DNA from: CAWIXB01 sp963839955
GTDB taxonomy: Bacteria; Actinomycetota; Actinomycetes; JACCUZ01
Direction: 5' to 3'
NCBI GenBank assembly: GCA_963839955.1
Contig: CAWIXB010000001.1
Span: 682,001-746,000 of the forward strand
DNA: 64,000 bases
The notes beneath the pieces are model-generated. The model was not told where the DNA came from. It saw nothing but the letters and a program-made list of their open reading frames with translations, and did no database searches. The translations under genes were made by a program, and so were the position numbers. Shown here one piece after another: positions 9,134 through 18,288 of this stretch (its first letter is position 1; every line of letters starts with the position of its first letter).

Positions 9134-9595
9134 GTGACACCGGCCGGCGGCATCGTGCTGCGCCTGGGCACCTCCCGCTACGCCGTGCCCATGTCCGACG
9201 TCGCCGAGGTCGTGCCGGTGCCGCTGGTCACCCGCATCCCGGGCACCCCGGGCTGGCTCTGGGGCGTGGCCAACTGGCGCGGCCGCATCCTGCCTGTCGT
9301 CGACGTACGGCCGCTTCTGCGCACCCCCACCACCCCCCTGGGGTCCAGCGCGCGCCTGGTCGTCCTCGAGGAGCCGGGCGGCGGGCTCACCGCCGGACTG
9401 GTCGCCGAGTCGGTCCACGGGGTGTACGACGGGTCGCTGGCCGACCTGACGCCGCCGCCCTCGACCCTGCCGGCGGAGGCCTCCGCCCTGGTGGTCGGGC
9501 AGGTCGGCGACGGCACCGGTCCGGTCGCCGTCCTCGACGCTGGCGCCGTGCTCGCCCTGCGGGGCGCCGTAGACCGCGCGCGAATCAATTCCTGA
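9134..9595 (+). CDS. cheW: CheW-type chemotaxis coupling protein
   Basis: CheW scaffolds the link between chemoreceptors and CheA. This 153-residue protein is a single CheW domain, showing LRLGTSRYAVPMSDVAEVV, the PGTPGWLWGVANWRGRILPVVD core and the closing AVLDAGAVL. The GTG at 9134 is preferred over the one at 9107 because GGGAGGA lies 8 nt before it. It is the first gene of a four-gene chemosensory cluster in the same direction, followed by a receptor, a CheA hybrid and a response regulator. Confidence 0.88.
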   Translation: MTPAGGIVLRLGTSRYAVPMSDVAEVVPVPLVTRIPGTPGWLWGVANWRGRILPVVDVRPLLRTPTTPLGSSARLVVLEEPGGGLTAGLVAESVHGVYDGSLADLTPPPSTLPAEASALVVGQVGDGTGPVAVLDAGAVLALRGAVDRARINS

Positions 9596-9674
9596 CCGCC
9601 TACAGCCAGGGCCACGCCGTCCCGATGCCACCAGGGTGAGCGCTTTCGCGCGCACCCGCCTGGGAGGCCCTTCC

Positions 9675-11234
9675 GTGGAGTTCTCGATCAAGCTCAACCG
9701 CGCATCGACGCTGACCCTCCTGGTCAGCGTGGTCGCCGGTGCCGTGGCGGTCAGTCTCGGTCAGGTCGGCGGCGCCGCGGATGCGGTAGACGACTACGAG
9801 GCCGTCGCCGCGACGATGTGGCTGCTGGTGGGCGTCTGCAATGCCGCCGGCCTCGGCCTGCTGAGCATGGTCGGTCGCCATGCCCCGATCGAGGGCGGCC
9901 AGTTCGAGCGCTACCGCGCCGGGTTCATCATCGCCAACGTCGTGTGGGTGTCGGGCCTGGTCACCGTCACGGGCGGTCTCGACCGGCCCTTCTGGATCCT
10001 CTTCGTCGCACCGCTGCTCATCGCCGCCGTCGTCATGCCGCGGTGGCAGAGCATGACCATCGGCGTCCTCGCCGCGGTCGGTGCGTCGGTGGCCTTCGCA
10101 CTCTCGGGCCAGCTCACCCCGGAAAACATCGAGTCTCTCGTGCTCGTCCTGCCGTTCGGGCCCGGAATCGCATGGTTCGTCGGAATGCTCTGCGCCTCGG
10201 TATGGGCCGAGCGTCGCACCGCCGCCGACCAGCGCGACGCACTGAACCGACGGGTGGAGGAGCTCTCTGCCGTCCTGGCGCTGGCCGCCGAGGGCGACCT
10301 GGCGGTGCGGGTCGAGTCCCACGGCGCGCACGACTCGGTCGTCGCGCTCACCGACTCGTTCAACAACACGCTGTCGAACCTGCGCGAGCTCGTCGAGCAG
10401 ATCCGCTCGGGCGGCCAGCAGATCACCGCCAGCGCCGGCGACCTGCTCGCGACCGCCGAAGAGCACGCGGCCAGTGCCTCGCAGCAGTCCTCGGCCGTTG
10501 CCGAGACAACCTCCACGATCGAAGAGCTCGCAGCGACCGCCGCGCAGATCGCCGACACCGCCGCGTCGGTCGCCCGCTTCGCGGCCGAGACGCTGCGCCA
10601 CGCCGAGGATGGTCGCACCGCGGTCGCCACGTCGGTGACCGCCATGGACGCCATCGCCGACAAGGTCAACTCGATCGCCACCCGCGCCCTCTCGCTCGGC
10701 GAGAAGGGCCAGGAGATCGGCCGCATCCTGCGCGTGATCGACGACCTCGCCGACCAGACCAACATGCTGGCGCTCAACGCCGCGATCGAGGCGGCCCGCG
10801 CCGGCGAGCACGGCCGCGGCTTCGCGGTCGTCGCCTCCGAGGTACGCAAGCTCGCCGAGCGCTCCCAGGAGTCGGCGGGCCAGATCCAGACGATCGTGGC
10901 GCAGATCCAGGCCGAGACCAACGCCACGATCCTGGCCAGCGAGGAAGGCGCCCGCGAGGCCGCCGGTGGCGCTGCCCTGGCCCGTGGTGTCGTGGACGCC
11001 CTCGAGCGCATCTCCGGCATGGTCGACGAGACGACGACGGCAGCCAAAGAGATCTCCATCGCCACCCAGCAGCAGCGCTCGGCGTCCGACCAGGTCGTCT
11101 CCGCCATGACCCAGGTGTCCGACGTGTCGCGTCAGTACGCCGTCGGCTCCAAGCAGGCTGCCGCGGCCGCTGCGCAGCTCAACGTGCTGGCGGCGGAGCT
11201 GCGCTCGTCGATCGAGCAGTTCCGCGTCCACTAG
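9675..11234 (+). CDS. Methyl-accepting chemotaxis protein with polytopic membrane sensor
   Basis: This chemoreceptor has about six membrane helices in its first 180 residues instead of a large extracytoplasmic ligand domain. A HAMP-like segment (ALAAEGDLAVRVES) leads into a long coiled-coil signalling domain. The receptor tip hairpin is canonical, with DLADQTNMLALNAAIEAARAGE followed by GRGFAVVASEVRKLAERS. I start at GTG 9675 (519 residues) because GGGAGGCC precedes it at good spacing; GTG 9636 would add 13 residues. Lacking a periplasmic domain, it may sense membrane state or an internal signal. No C-terminal CheR-tethering pentapeptide is visible; it ends in EQFRVH. Confidence 0.9.
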   Translation: MEFSIKLNRASTLTLLVSVVAGAVAVSLGQVGGAADAVDDYEAVAATMWLLVGVCNAAGLGLLSMVGRHAPIEGGQFERYRAGFIIANVVWVSGLVTVTGGLDRPFWILFVAPLLIAAVVMPRWQSMTIGVLAAVGASVAFALSGQLTPENIESLVLVLPFGPGIAWFVGMLCASVWAERRTAADQRDALNRRVEELSAVLALAAEGDLAVRVESHGAHDSVVALTDSFNNTLSNLRELVEQIRSGGQQITASAGDLLATAEEHAASASQQSSAVAETTSTIEELAATAAQIADTAASVARFAAETLRHAEDGRTAVATSVTAMDAIADKVNSIATRALSLGEKGQEIGRILRVIDDLADQTNMLALNAAIEAARAGEHGRGFAVVASEVRKLAERSQESAGQIQTIVAQIQAETNATILASEEGAREAAGGAALARGVVDALERISGMVDETTTAAKEISIATQQQRSASDQVVSAMTQVSDVSRQYAVGSKQAAAAAAQLNVLAAELRSSIEQFRVH

Positions 11235-11249
11235 GACGGGGGACGAGCG

Positions 11250-13475
11250 ATGACGGGCTGGGCCGATGACATCGAGCTGGTCGCAATCTTCCGCGCGGAG
11301 GTCGACGATCGACTCGAGTCCCTGTGCGAGGGCCTGCTCCAGCTCGAGGCACACCCGTCGCCGCGACAGCTCATCGGGAACCTCTTCCGCGACGCGCACA
11401 CCGTCAAGGGATCGGCCCGCATGCTCGGCCTCGACGCCGTCGTCGACGTGGCCCATCGCACCGAAGACCTCCTCGGCGCGTTGCGCGACGGCCGGCTGGT
11501 GCCGCGGGCCGACCTCGTCGACGTGCTGCTGGTTGCCGCCGACAGCATCTCGCGCTCGCTGCCGGGTGCCGAACGCCCGATCGGTCCCGGCGACCTGGTG
11601 GCGGTGACCGCCGCTCTCGACTCTGCACTGTTCGGCGACAACCCGGTCGTGGTGCCTCTGCTCGTCGACCCCCCCGACATCGAGACCGACGGCGACGACC
11701 CCGGCGACCGGAATGCCCGCGGCGACTCGATCCGGGTGCCGACCCGGCGGGTGCACGACCTCCTCGACGTGGTCGGCGAGGCAGAGCTCGACGTACGCCG
11801 GCTCGCCCGGCACGGCCGGGAGCTCGGCGTCCTCGCCCGCGACCAGCAGCGCACCGCACACAGCCTGCGCGACGCGGCGACCGTGGCTGCGGCCGACGGC
11901 GTGGCGCTGCCCGAGGCCGCAGTCGAGGCGATGCGCGCCATGGTCGCTCTCGGCGACAAGCTCGTCGTCGCCAGCCGTGAGCTGCAGGCCGAGGGCGAGG
12001 CGGGACTCGGCCGGCTCGGTCAGGTCCGCGACGGCGCGATGGGCCTGGCGATGGTGCCGGTGCGGCGCGTCGCCGTCGGCTTCGCACAGCTGGTCCGGGA
12101 GCTCTCCTCGGCATCCGGCAAGGACGTCGTCCTGCATCTGCACGGCGAGGACGTCGAGCTCGACACCCGCGTCCTCGACGCGGTCGCCGACTCCCTCGGC
12201 CACCTCGTCACCAACGCCCTCGACCACGGCTGCGAGACCCCCGCGGAGCGCATCGTCGCCGGCAAGGCCGCCCAGGCGACCGTGACGGTCTCCGCGCGCG
12301 CCGCAGGCTCCACCGTGGTCATCGAGGTTGCCGACGACGGTCGCGGCATCGACGACGACGTGGTGCGGGCCGTCGCGGTCGAGCGTGGCCTGCTGCCCGA
12401 AGGCGCCACCCTCTCGGGGCGGGCTCTGCGGCGGCTGATGTTCGCACCCGGGTTCTCCACCCGGGCAGAGGTGACCCAGACCTCAGGCCGCGGTGTCGGT
12501 CTCGACGTCGTCCGAACCGTGGTCGAGGAGCTCAGTGGTGCGATCGAGGTCGACTCGACCCTCGGCAGCGGGACTCGCTTCACCATCACGTTGCCGGTCA
12601 CCCTCGGCGTGCTGCGCTGCCTGGTCGCGCGCGTCGGCGACGAGCGGTACGCCGTGCCGGTCGCCGGCGTCGTCGAGACGCTGGGCCTGGCCTCCGCCAG
12701 TCGTCACGAGGTCGCGGGAGTGCCCGTCATCAGCCGGGGAGAGCGCACCGTCCCGCTCGTCGACCTCGGGCTGATGCTCGGCGTCGGGGGCGAGCGCAAC
12801 CCGCGCGCGGCGATCGTCGTCCACCGCGCCGGTGCCAACGACCTGCTTGCCCTGGCCGTCGACGATCTCGAAGGCGAGCGCGAGCTCGTCGTCAAGGAGC
12901 TGGGCGGTTTTCTCGGCCGGCTCCCGCACGTCGCGGGGGCGACGATCGACGGAGACGGCAGCGTGCTGCTCCTCCTCGACATCCGCGAGCTCGCGGTGCG
13001 CCAGCTCGCTGCCGGCGTGTCGCCGGCACCCGTGCCGGTGCCGGTGGCCACCCGCCTACCGGCCGTTGGGGTCGAGGCCGGTGTCCCCACCCAGCGGACG
13101 CGTTCGCGGCCGCGAGTGCTCGTCGTCGAGGACTCCGTCGGTCTCCGCGAGCTCCAGCGGGTGATCCTCGAGGGGGCCGGCTACGAGGTGACGACCGCCG
13201 TCGACGGCTCGGACGGCGCGTCACGGCTGACCGGGCCGCCGGCTGACCTGGTGCTCTCGGACGTCGAGATGCCGGGAATGGACGGTTTCACCCTCGTGCG
13301 GACAATCCGGGCGACGCCGGGCTGGGAGAACGTCCCGGTCGTGATCATGACGTCGCGGGGAAGCGTGGCCGACCAGCGGGCCGGCCTGGACGCAGGAGCG
13401 AGCGCCTACCTGCTCAAGAGTGAGTTCGATCAGGCCGAACTCATCGATACGGTCCGGCGTCTCGTCGGCCGTTGA
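11250..13475 (+). CDS. cheA: CheA-type histidine kinase fused to a response-regulator receiver
   Basis: This 741-residue hybrid is the cluster's kinase. Domains in order: Hpt (about 4-105, phosphoacceptor His50 in FRDAHTVKGSARMLG), dimerisation region, HATPase_c (N-box LVTNALDHGCETPAER and GRGID), CheW-like regulatory domain (about 450-590), and a C-terminal receiver with Asp671 in LVLSDVEMPGMDG and Lys723. There is no recognisable P2 domain between Hpt and dimerisation. A fused receiver is usual for alternative (Alf) or type-IV-pilus chemosensory systems rather than flagellar CheA. The ATG at 11250 follows GGGGGACGAGCG. It lies 15 nt after the receptor gene, so they are one operon. Confidence 0.9.
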   Translation: MTGWADDIELVAIFRAEVDDRLESLCEGLLQLEAHPSPRQLIGNLFRDAHTVKGSARMLGLDAVVDVAHRTEDLLGALRDGRLVPRADLVDVLLVAADSISRSLPGAERPIGPGDLVAVTAALDSALFGDNPVVVPLLVDPPDIETDGDDPGDRNARGDSIRVPTRRVHDLLDVVGEAELDVRRLARHGRELGVLARDQQRTAHSLRDAATVAAADGVALPEAAVEAMRAMVALGDKLVVASRELQAEGEAGLGRLGQVRDGAMGLAMVPVRRVAVGFAQLVRELSSASGKDVVLHLHGEDVELDTRVLDAVADSLGHLVTNALDHGCETPAERIVAGKAAQATVTVSARAAGSTVVIEVADDGRGIDDDVVRAVAVERGLLPEGATLSGRALRRLMFAPGFSTRAEVTQTSGRGVGLDVVRTVVEELSGAIEVDSTLGSGTRFTITLPVTLGVLRCLVARVGDERYAVPVAGVVETLGLASASRHEVAGVPVISRGERTVPLVDLGLMLGVGGERNPRAAIVVHRAGANDLLALAVDDLEGERELVVKELGGFLGRLPHVAGATIDGDGSVLLLLDIRELAVRQLAAGVSPAPVPVPVATRLPAVGVEAGVPTQRTRSRPRVLVVEDSVGLRELQRVILEGAGYEVTTAVDGSDGASRLTGPPADLVLSDVEMPGMDGFTLVRTIRATPGWENVPVVIMTSRGSVADQRAGLDAGASAYLLKSEFDQAELIDTVRRLVGR

Positions 13476-13488
13476 CGGAAGAGGACAG

Positions 13489-14451
13489 ATGGCCACCGTG
13501 CTGATCGCGGACGACAGCCCCACCCTGCGCCGCATCGTGACCACGGTGCTCGCGCGCGAGGGCTTCGACGTGGTCGCCGCCGAGGACGGCGTCGAGGCCG
13601 TGCAGGCCACCTTCCGCGTGCAGCCCGACGCCGTGATCCTCGACGTACAGATGCCTCGCCTGTCCGGCTACGTCGCCGCCAGGCTGCTCAAGGACGACTG
13701 GCAGACCGCGGATATCCCGGTCGTGATGCTCACCTCGCTCGACGCCGCCTCCGACCGCTACTGGGGTGCCCAGAACGGCGCCGACCGCTTCCTGACCAAG
13801 GACTTCGAGGCTCCCGAGCTGGTGGCGGCGATCCGTGACGTCATCGCCGCTGCCGACCTGGCGCGGGGTGGCCGGCCCCCGTTGCGCCCGGACGCCGTCG
13901 ACATCGGCGACGACGAAGTGATGGCTCGGGTGTCCGAGCTGCTCGACCGCAAGCTCTTCGAGGCGTCGGTCTCGGCCGAGGTCACGAACATCGCCGCTGA
14001 CGTCCACGGGTTCGAGGACAGCGTCGCCGGCGTGCTCAGTGTCCTTGCCCGCGTCGTCGACTACGACCTCGCTGCGGTCTGCATGCTCGACGACAGGTCC
14101 ACCTACCTCACGGTGGCGCGCGAGGCTTCGCGCCAGCAGTACACCGAGTTCCTCGCCGCCATCGCGGACGCCGCCACCCAGGTCGGCGGCACGCCGCTGA
14201 CCGTGCATGACCTGGTGCCCCAGGTGTCCGACGCCGGGGGCCTGCTCGAGGCAGACGACGAGGGTCGCATGGAGACGTTCCTGTCGATGCCGCTGCGCGC
14301 GGCCGGCCGCGTCGTCGGGTGCCTGGCGCTGTCCAGCGCCACCAAGAACGCCTTCGGTGAGTCGTCGCTGAACACCCTGCGGCTGGTGGAGCAGCCCGCG
14401 GCTGTGGTCATCAGCAACGCGAGGTATGCCGTCGTCCTGCCCCAGGCCTGA
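13489..14451 (+). CDS. Response regulator with receiver and GAF domains
   Basis: A CheY-like receiver occupies residues 1-120, with the acidic pair D8/D9, phosphoacceptor D52 in VILDVQMP and Lys104. A GAF-type sensory domain follows, roughly 165-315 of 320 residues. There is no DNA-binding, GGDEF or kinase domain, so output may be through protein contact. The ATG at 13489 sits after AGAGGAC and 13 nt beyond the CheA stop, making this the last gene of the chemosensory operon. It is a natural phosphate acceptor for the adjacent CheA hybrid; that pairing is inferred from position. Confidence 0.85.
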   Translation: MATVLIADDSPTLRRIVTTVLAREGFDVVAAEDGVEAVQATFRVQPDAVILDVQMPRLSGYVAARLLKDDWQTADIPVVMLTSLDAASDRYWGAQNGADRFLTKDFEAPELVAAIRDVIAAADLARGGRPPLRPDAVDIGDDEVMARVSELLDRKLFEASVSAEVTNIAADVHGFEDSVAGVLSVLARVVDYDLAAVCMLDDRSTYLTVAREASRQQYTEFLAAIADAATQVGGTPLTVHDLVPQVSDAGGLLEADDEGRMETFLSMPLRAAGRVVGCLALSSATKNAFGESSLNTLRLVEQPAAVVISNARYAVVLPQA

Positions 14452-14500
14452 CCCTCCCAGCCCCAGAGCCTTCCCAACCCCGGAGGTAGTGTCGGCGGCG

Positions 14501-15013
14501 ATGTCGCTCCCGGCCGCCGAGGCACCCCAACCCGACGTAGACGCGTTCCGTCGCGTCGCGGGTCAGTTCGCCTCCGGTGTCACCGTCGCGACCACGGTCG
14601 TCGACGGCTTCGACCACGCCATGACGGCCAGCGCGTTCACCTCGGTCTCGCTCGACCCGCTGATCGTGCTCGTCTGCGTCGAGAAGGACGCCCGCTTCCA
14701 CGACGCGGTGATCGATGCGGGGTCCTGGGCCCTTTCGGTGCTCTCCGAGAAGCAGCGACGGGCGGCCGACTGGTTCGCGTCACGCGGCCGGCCGCTGGTG
14801 GGCCAGCTCGACCGTTTCCCCCATCACCGCGGCCCGGCCACCGGGGCGGCCCTGCTGGACGGCTCGCTGAGCTGGCTCGAGTGCCGCACCCGCGCGGTCC
14901 AGGACGGCGGTGACCACGACGTGGTGCTCGGGGACGTCGTACGCGTCGCGCTCGGTGACCGCGAGGAGCGCCCGCTGATCTACTTCCGCAGCCGGTACGT
15001 CGGCCTGCCCTAG
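14501..15013 (+). CDS. Flavin reductase-like FMN-binding protein
   Basis: This 170-residue protein has the split-barrel flavin reductase fold of the HpaC type, with the segments FASGVTVATT, MTASAFTSVSLDP, WALSVLSEKQ and the LGDVV/PLIYFRSRY end. Such enzymes reduce FMN or FAD with NAD(P)H to feed a two-component monooxygenase. No partner monooxygenase is adjacent. The ATG at 14501 is chosen; a CGGAGGTAGTGT stretch upstream could act either as ribosome binding site or as a TAnnnT box 8 nt from the start. Confidence 0.85.
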   Translation: MSLPAAEAPQPDVDAFRRVAGQFASGVTVATTVVDGFDHAMTASAFTSVSLDPLIVLVCVEKDARFHDAVIDAGSWALSVLSEKQRRAADWFASRGRPLVGQLDRFPHHRGPATGAALLDGSLSWLECRTRAVQDGGDHDVVLGDVVRVALGDREERPLIYFRSRYVGLP

Positions 15014-15144
15014 CGCGCCGGCGGGGCCTCGCGGTGCCTCGCCCGGGGGCGCCAGGGTGGCGGGTTGCACGTGCGGGCTCCCGTACGATAGGGACCAGCC
15101 GGTGCGGGCGCTCGCCTGCACCTTCCTCTACCACCCCGGGTGCT

Positions 15145-16902
15145 GTGCTACCAGGAAACGTCGCTCCGACGCTTGCCCGCCGTCGCACACTCATCTGGGT
15201 GTCCGCTGCGCTGGGCGTGCTCGTGGTGCTCTGGCTCGGCGCCTTCCTCGCCGCCGGCTCGGGCATCGCCCGCGGTACGACGGTGCTCGGGGTCGACATC
15301 GGCGGCATGAGCCGTGCCGAGGCCGAGTCCACCCTCGACCGTGAGCTCGCCGATGAGGCGCGCGCTCCGATCCCCGTGCAGGTCGGCGACGACACCATGC
15401 GCATCGCGCCGCGCCGGGTGGGCCTCACCCTCGACGTGGCTGCCACGGTCGACTCGGCGGGCGAGCGCAGCTGGAACCCGGTGGCGCTCATCGACCGAAT
15501 CGCCGGTGGCGAGAAGACCGAGCCCGTCGTCGCCGTCGACGAGGACCGTTTGGTGTCCGGAGTCGAGGCGTTCGCGGACAAGATCGAGGGCAAGCCGCGC
15601 GACGGTGGCATCCGCTTCAAGGGAGCGGAGGTCGTCAAGGTCGACGCGGTCCAGGGGCGCTACCTCGACAAGTCGGCCGTCGTCGAGAAGCTGCGCACGT
15701 CCTACCTCCGAGCCGAGGGTCCGATCGAGCTGCCCGCCGAGGTGACCGAGCCCGACGTCGACGACAAGGAGGTCGCCCGCGCCGCTCGTGAGTTCGCCGA
15801 GCCGGCTGTGTCCGGCCCGGTCGTGCTCCTGGTGAACGGGCGCCGGACGAGCGTGCCGCCGCGGCTGATCACGCCCTCCTTGTCGATGGCTCCCGACGAC
15901 GAAGGCCGGCTCCAGCCCAAGGTGAACGCCAAGGTCCTCAAGAAGCGCATCGCCGAGGTGACCGGTCCCCTCGAGCAGGAACCCCGCGACGCCTCGTTCC
16001 GGATCGCTCGCGGCGGACCCCGGGTGGTGCCCGCCAAGGAGGGACTCAGCATCAAGCCCGAGGAGGTCGCCGCCGCGGTGCTGCCGGTGCTCTCCAAGAC
16101 CGGCGCGGGCCGCGAGACCAGTGTGCGGCTCCGCGTGAGCCAGCCCGACCTCACGACTCGTGAGGCGCGCGGGCTGGGCGTCAAGGAGCTGGTCTCGGAG
16201 TTCACCACGTTCTACCCCTCCGACTTCCCGCCACGGCTGACGAACATCCACCGGGCCGCGGACCTCATGGATGAGACGCTGCTGATGCCCGGGGACACCT
16301 TCAGCCTCAACGGCGTCGTCGGGGAGCGCACCAAGGAGCGGGGCTTCGCGGCCGGCTACGTCATCGACCGGGGCAAGCTCCAGGTCGACTTCGGCGGGGG
16401 CGTCTCCCAGCTGGCCACGACGACGTTCAACGCGGCGTTCTTCGCCGGACTCGAGGACGTCGAGCACCACCCGCACAGCTTCTACATCAGCCGCTACCCC
16501 GAGGGCCGCGAGGCGACGGTCGCCTGGGGCGTCAAGGACCTGAAGTTCCGCAACGACTCGGGCCACGGCATCCTCGTCGACACCGCCTACACCGACGGCT
16601 CGGTGACGGTGCGCATCTGGGGCACCAAGCGCTACGAGATCGCGGCGAGCAAGTCGAACCGCTACGCAGTCCGCAGCTTCGAGACCGTGCACGACCCTCG
16701 TCCCCAGGGCAGCGACCCGGGCGACTGCGTGCTCCAGGAGGGTGTCAGCGGCTTCCAGGTCGACGTGACGCGCGTCTTCCGCGACGGCGGGAGGCAGGTG
16801 AAGACTGAGCGGCTGCACACGGTCTACCAGCCGGAGGACAGGGTCGTCTGCGGGTCCAACGGGCCGAAGAAGAAGGCCGACCCACCACCGGACGACGACT
16901 GA
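15145..16902 (+). CDS. VanW family protein, membrane anchored
   Basis: This 585-residue protein begins with a signal anchor (about residues 12-35), followed by repeated putative peptidoglycan-binding regions (the GMSRAEAESTLDREL type) and a C-terminal VanW domain starting near ELVSEFTTFYPSDFPPR and including DTFSLNGVVGERT and DFGGGVSQLATTTFNAAFFAG. VanW proteins are envelope proteins whose biochemical role is unproven; a link to glycopeptide resistance exists only by name. The start is uncertain: GTG 15145 is the only in-frame candidate downstream of a TACGAT box at 15084-15089, but it lacks a good ribosome binding site. Confidence 0.85.
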   Translation: MLPGNVAPTLARRRTLIWVSAALGVLVVLWLGAFLAAGSGIARGTTVLGVDIGGMSRAEAESTLDRELADEARAPIPVQVGDDTMRIAPRRVGLTLDVAATVDSAGERSWNPVALIDRIAGGEKTEPVVAVDEDRLVSGVEAFADKIEGKPRDGGIRFKGAEVVKVDAVQGRYLDKSAVVEKLRTSYLRAEGPIELPAEVTEPDVDDKEVARAAREFAEPAVSGPVVLLVNGRRTSVPPRLITPSLSMAPDDEGRLQPKVNAKVLKKRIAEVTGPLEQEPRDASFRIARGGPRVVPAKEGLSIKPEEVAAAVLPVLSKTGAGRETSVRLRVSQPDLTTREARGLGVKELVSEFTTFYPSDFPPRLTNIHRAADLMDETLLMPGDTFSLNGVVGERTKERGFAAGYVIDRGKLQVDFGGGVSQLATTTFNAAFFAGLEDVEHHPHSFYISRYPEGREATVAWGVKDLKFRNDSGHGILVDTAYTDGSVTVRIWGTKRYEIAASKSNRYAVRSFETVHDPRPQGSDPGDCVLQEGVSGFQVDVTRVFRDGGRQVKTERLHTVYQPEDRVVCGSNGPKKKADPPPDDD

Positions 16903-16907
16903 CCCAC

Positions 16908-17843
16908 CTAGCCCGCCGCGAGGTACTGGTAGGGGTGATGGGTCCGGTAGCCGAGCGCGGCATAGAGGCGCAGTGCGGCGTCGTTGCCGGCCCGCACCTG
17001 CAGGTACGTCGCCGTCGCGCCCCGGCTCGCCGCCCACTCGACCAGGACGCGCATGACGGCGGTGCCGATGCCGAGCCGACGCGCCGACGGGTCGACGTCC
17101 ACCGACGTGATGCCCGCCCAGGTCCCCTCGACCGAGACACGGCCGATGCCCACGGGCGCTCCGGCGCGGTGCACGGTGACGAAGCCCACCACCGGTGGCC
17201 CGGTCAGGATCGCGACGTGACCGTCGGGGTCCTGCTCGGAAAGGTCGTGCATCAGCGCACGCCACTCGGCGTCGGGCGTGTCCGCCACGGTCGCTTTCAG
17301 ATCGGGCAGGGACGACAGGGGCGGCAGGGAGGACAGCAGCGCGTCGACCGGCGCCACCTGGACGATCGTCACGTGCTGCCGCGCCCAGCCGAGCTCGGCC
17401 AGCTCACGGCCCGCGGGATCGGCGAGCGGGAGCTGGACCAGGGGCGGCAGCCCGCGCTCGGCGTACCACGCATGCACCCGCTGCGACGCTTCAGCCAACG
17501 CGACCCCGGGGTCACCTACGGCCATCGCCGAGTTGGCGCGCCCGGTGAGGCCGGCGTGCGCGCGCAGCTGCCACGAGCCCAGGGCGGCCGTCTCCCTTGC
17601 CGGCCACCCGGCGGAGCAGATGCGCTGCATGTCCTCCGGCGAGATCGCCGGCACCTGCCAACCGGGACGCACCGGCTCGGCGGGCACCGTCTTGGCCGCC
17701 ACCACGTCAGCCAGTGAGATCTCGGTCACCCTGCCGTCCTTGCGCAGCACCGCCAGCGCCGTCCCGGACAGCGAGATCAGGTGCCCGACCGCGTCGGTCA
17801 GGCCACCGGGCACGCGGCGCCGCACCGCCACCCGGTGCCCCAT
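16908..17843 (-). CDS. GNAT family N-acetyltransferase
   Basis: This 311-residue acetyltransferase has a C-terminal GNAT domain with the acetyl-CoA loop RRLGIGTAVM and the closing NDAALRLYAALGYR. The N-terminal 60 residues (GGLTDAVGHLISLSGTAL) form a small beta-rich domain seen in actinobacterial relatives. The substrate is unknown. I begin at the ATG complementary to 17841-17843, with GGAGA 7 nt upstream, rather than at further upstream starts. It is convergent with the VanW gene (5-bp gap) and divergent from fdxA. Confidence 0.85.
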   Translation of the reverse strand: MGHRVAVRRRVPGGLTDAVGHLISLSGTALAVLRKDGRVTEISLADVVAAKTVPAEPVRPGWQVPAISPEDMQRICSAGWPARETAALGSWQLRAHAGLTGRANSAMAVGDPGVALAEASQRVHAWYAERGLPPLVQLPLADPAGRELAELGWARQHVTIVQVAPVDALLSSLPPLSSLPDLKATVADTPDAEWRALMHDLSEQDPDGHVAILTGPPVVGFVTVHRAGAPVGIGRVSVEGTWAGITSVDVDPSARRLGIGTAVMRVLVEWAASRGATATYLQVRAGNDAALRLYAALGYRTHHPYQYLAAG

Positions 17844-17961
17844 GTCTCGGTCTCCGAGCAACTCCTGGCCCCCCTTGGTGTCGTCGGCGCGTGCCGCACG
17901 CGATACTAGGGAGCGGGCCCGACGCCCCGCTGGTTCGACCACATCCCGGGAGGGACCGACC

Positions 17962-18288
17962 GTGACTTACGTCATCGCACAGCCGTGCGTCGATCTCCTC
18001 GACAAGGCGTGCATCGAGGAATGCCCCGTCGACTGCATCTACGAGGGCAACCGGATGCTCTACATCCACCCGGATGAGTGCGTCGACTGTGGCGCGTGCG
18101 AGCCGGTCTGCCCGGTCGAGGCGATCTTCTACGAGGACGACACCCCCGAGCAGTGGAAGGACTACTACAAGGCGAACGTCGAGTTCTTCGACGACCTCGG
18201 CTCGCCCGGTGGCGCGTCCAAGCTCGGCAAGATCGACAAGGACCACCCGCTCATCGCGGAGCTGCCCCCGCAGGCCCAGGAGACCTGA
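17962..18288 (+). CDS. fdxA: Seven-iron ferredoxin FdxA
   Basis: This 108-residue protein is a 3Fe-4S/4Fe-4S ferredoxin, a low-potential electron carrier of the cytosol. The N-terminal cluster motif is CVDLLDKACIEECPVDCI and the second is CVDCGACEPVCPVEAI; the spacing is that of actinobacterial FdxA. The GTG at 17962 follows GGGAGGGACC. Its stop codon overlaps a CTG that is the best available start for dapC, so the two genes look translationally coupled, an order common in this phylum. Confidence 0.95.
   Translation: MTYVIAQPCVDLLDKACIEECPVDCIYEGNRMLYIHPDECVDCGACEPVCPVEAIFYEDDTPEQWKDYYKANVEFFDDLGSPGGASKLGKIDKDHPLIAELPPQAQET

Noticed and set aside
9600..12227. An 875-codon minus-strand open frame opposite the chemoreceptor and CheA genes
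   Set aside because: Composition is the His/Arg/Asp-rich pattern expected of an antisense shadow in high-GC DNA; the plus-strand genes have clear domains and active-site residues.
15148..17265. A 705-codon minus-strand open frame opposite the VanW gene
   Set aside because: It shows no recognisable domain and is the shadow of VanW and GNAT coding sequence.
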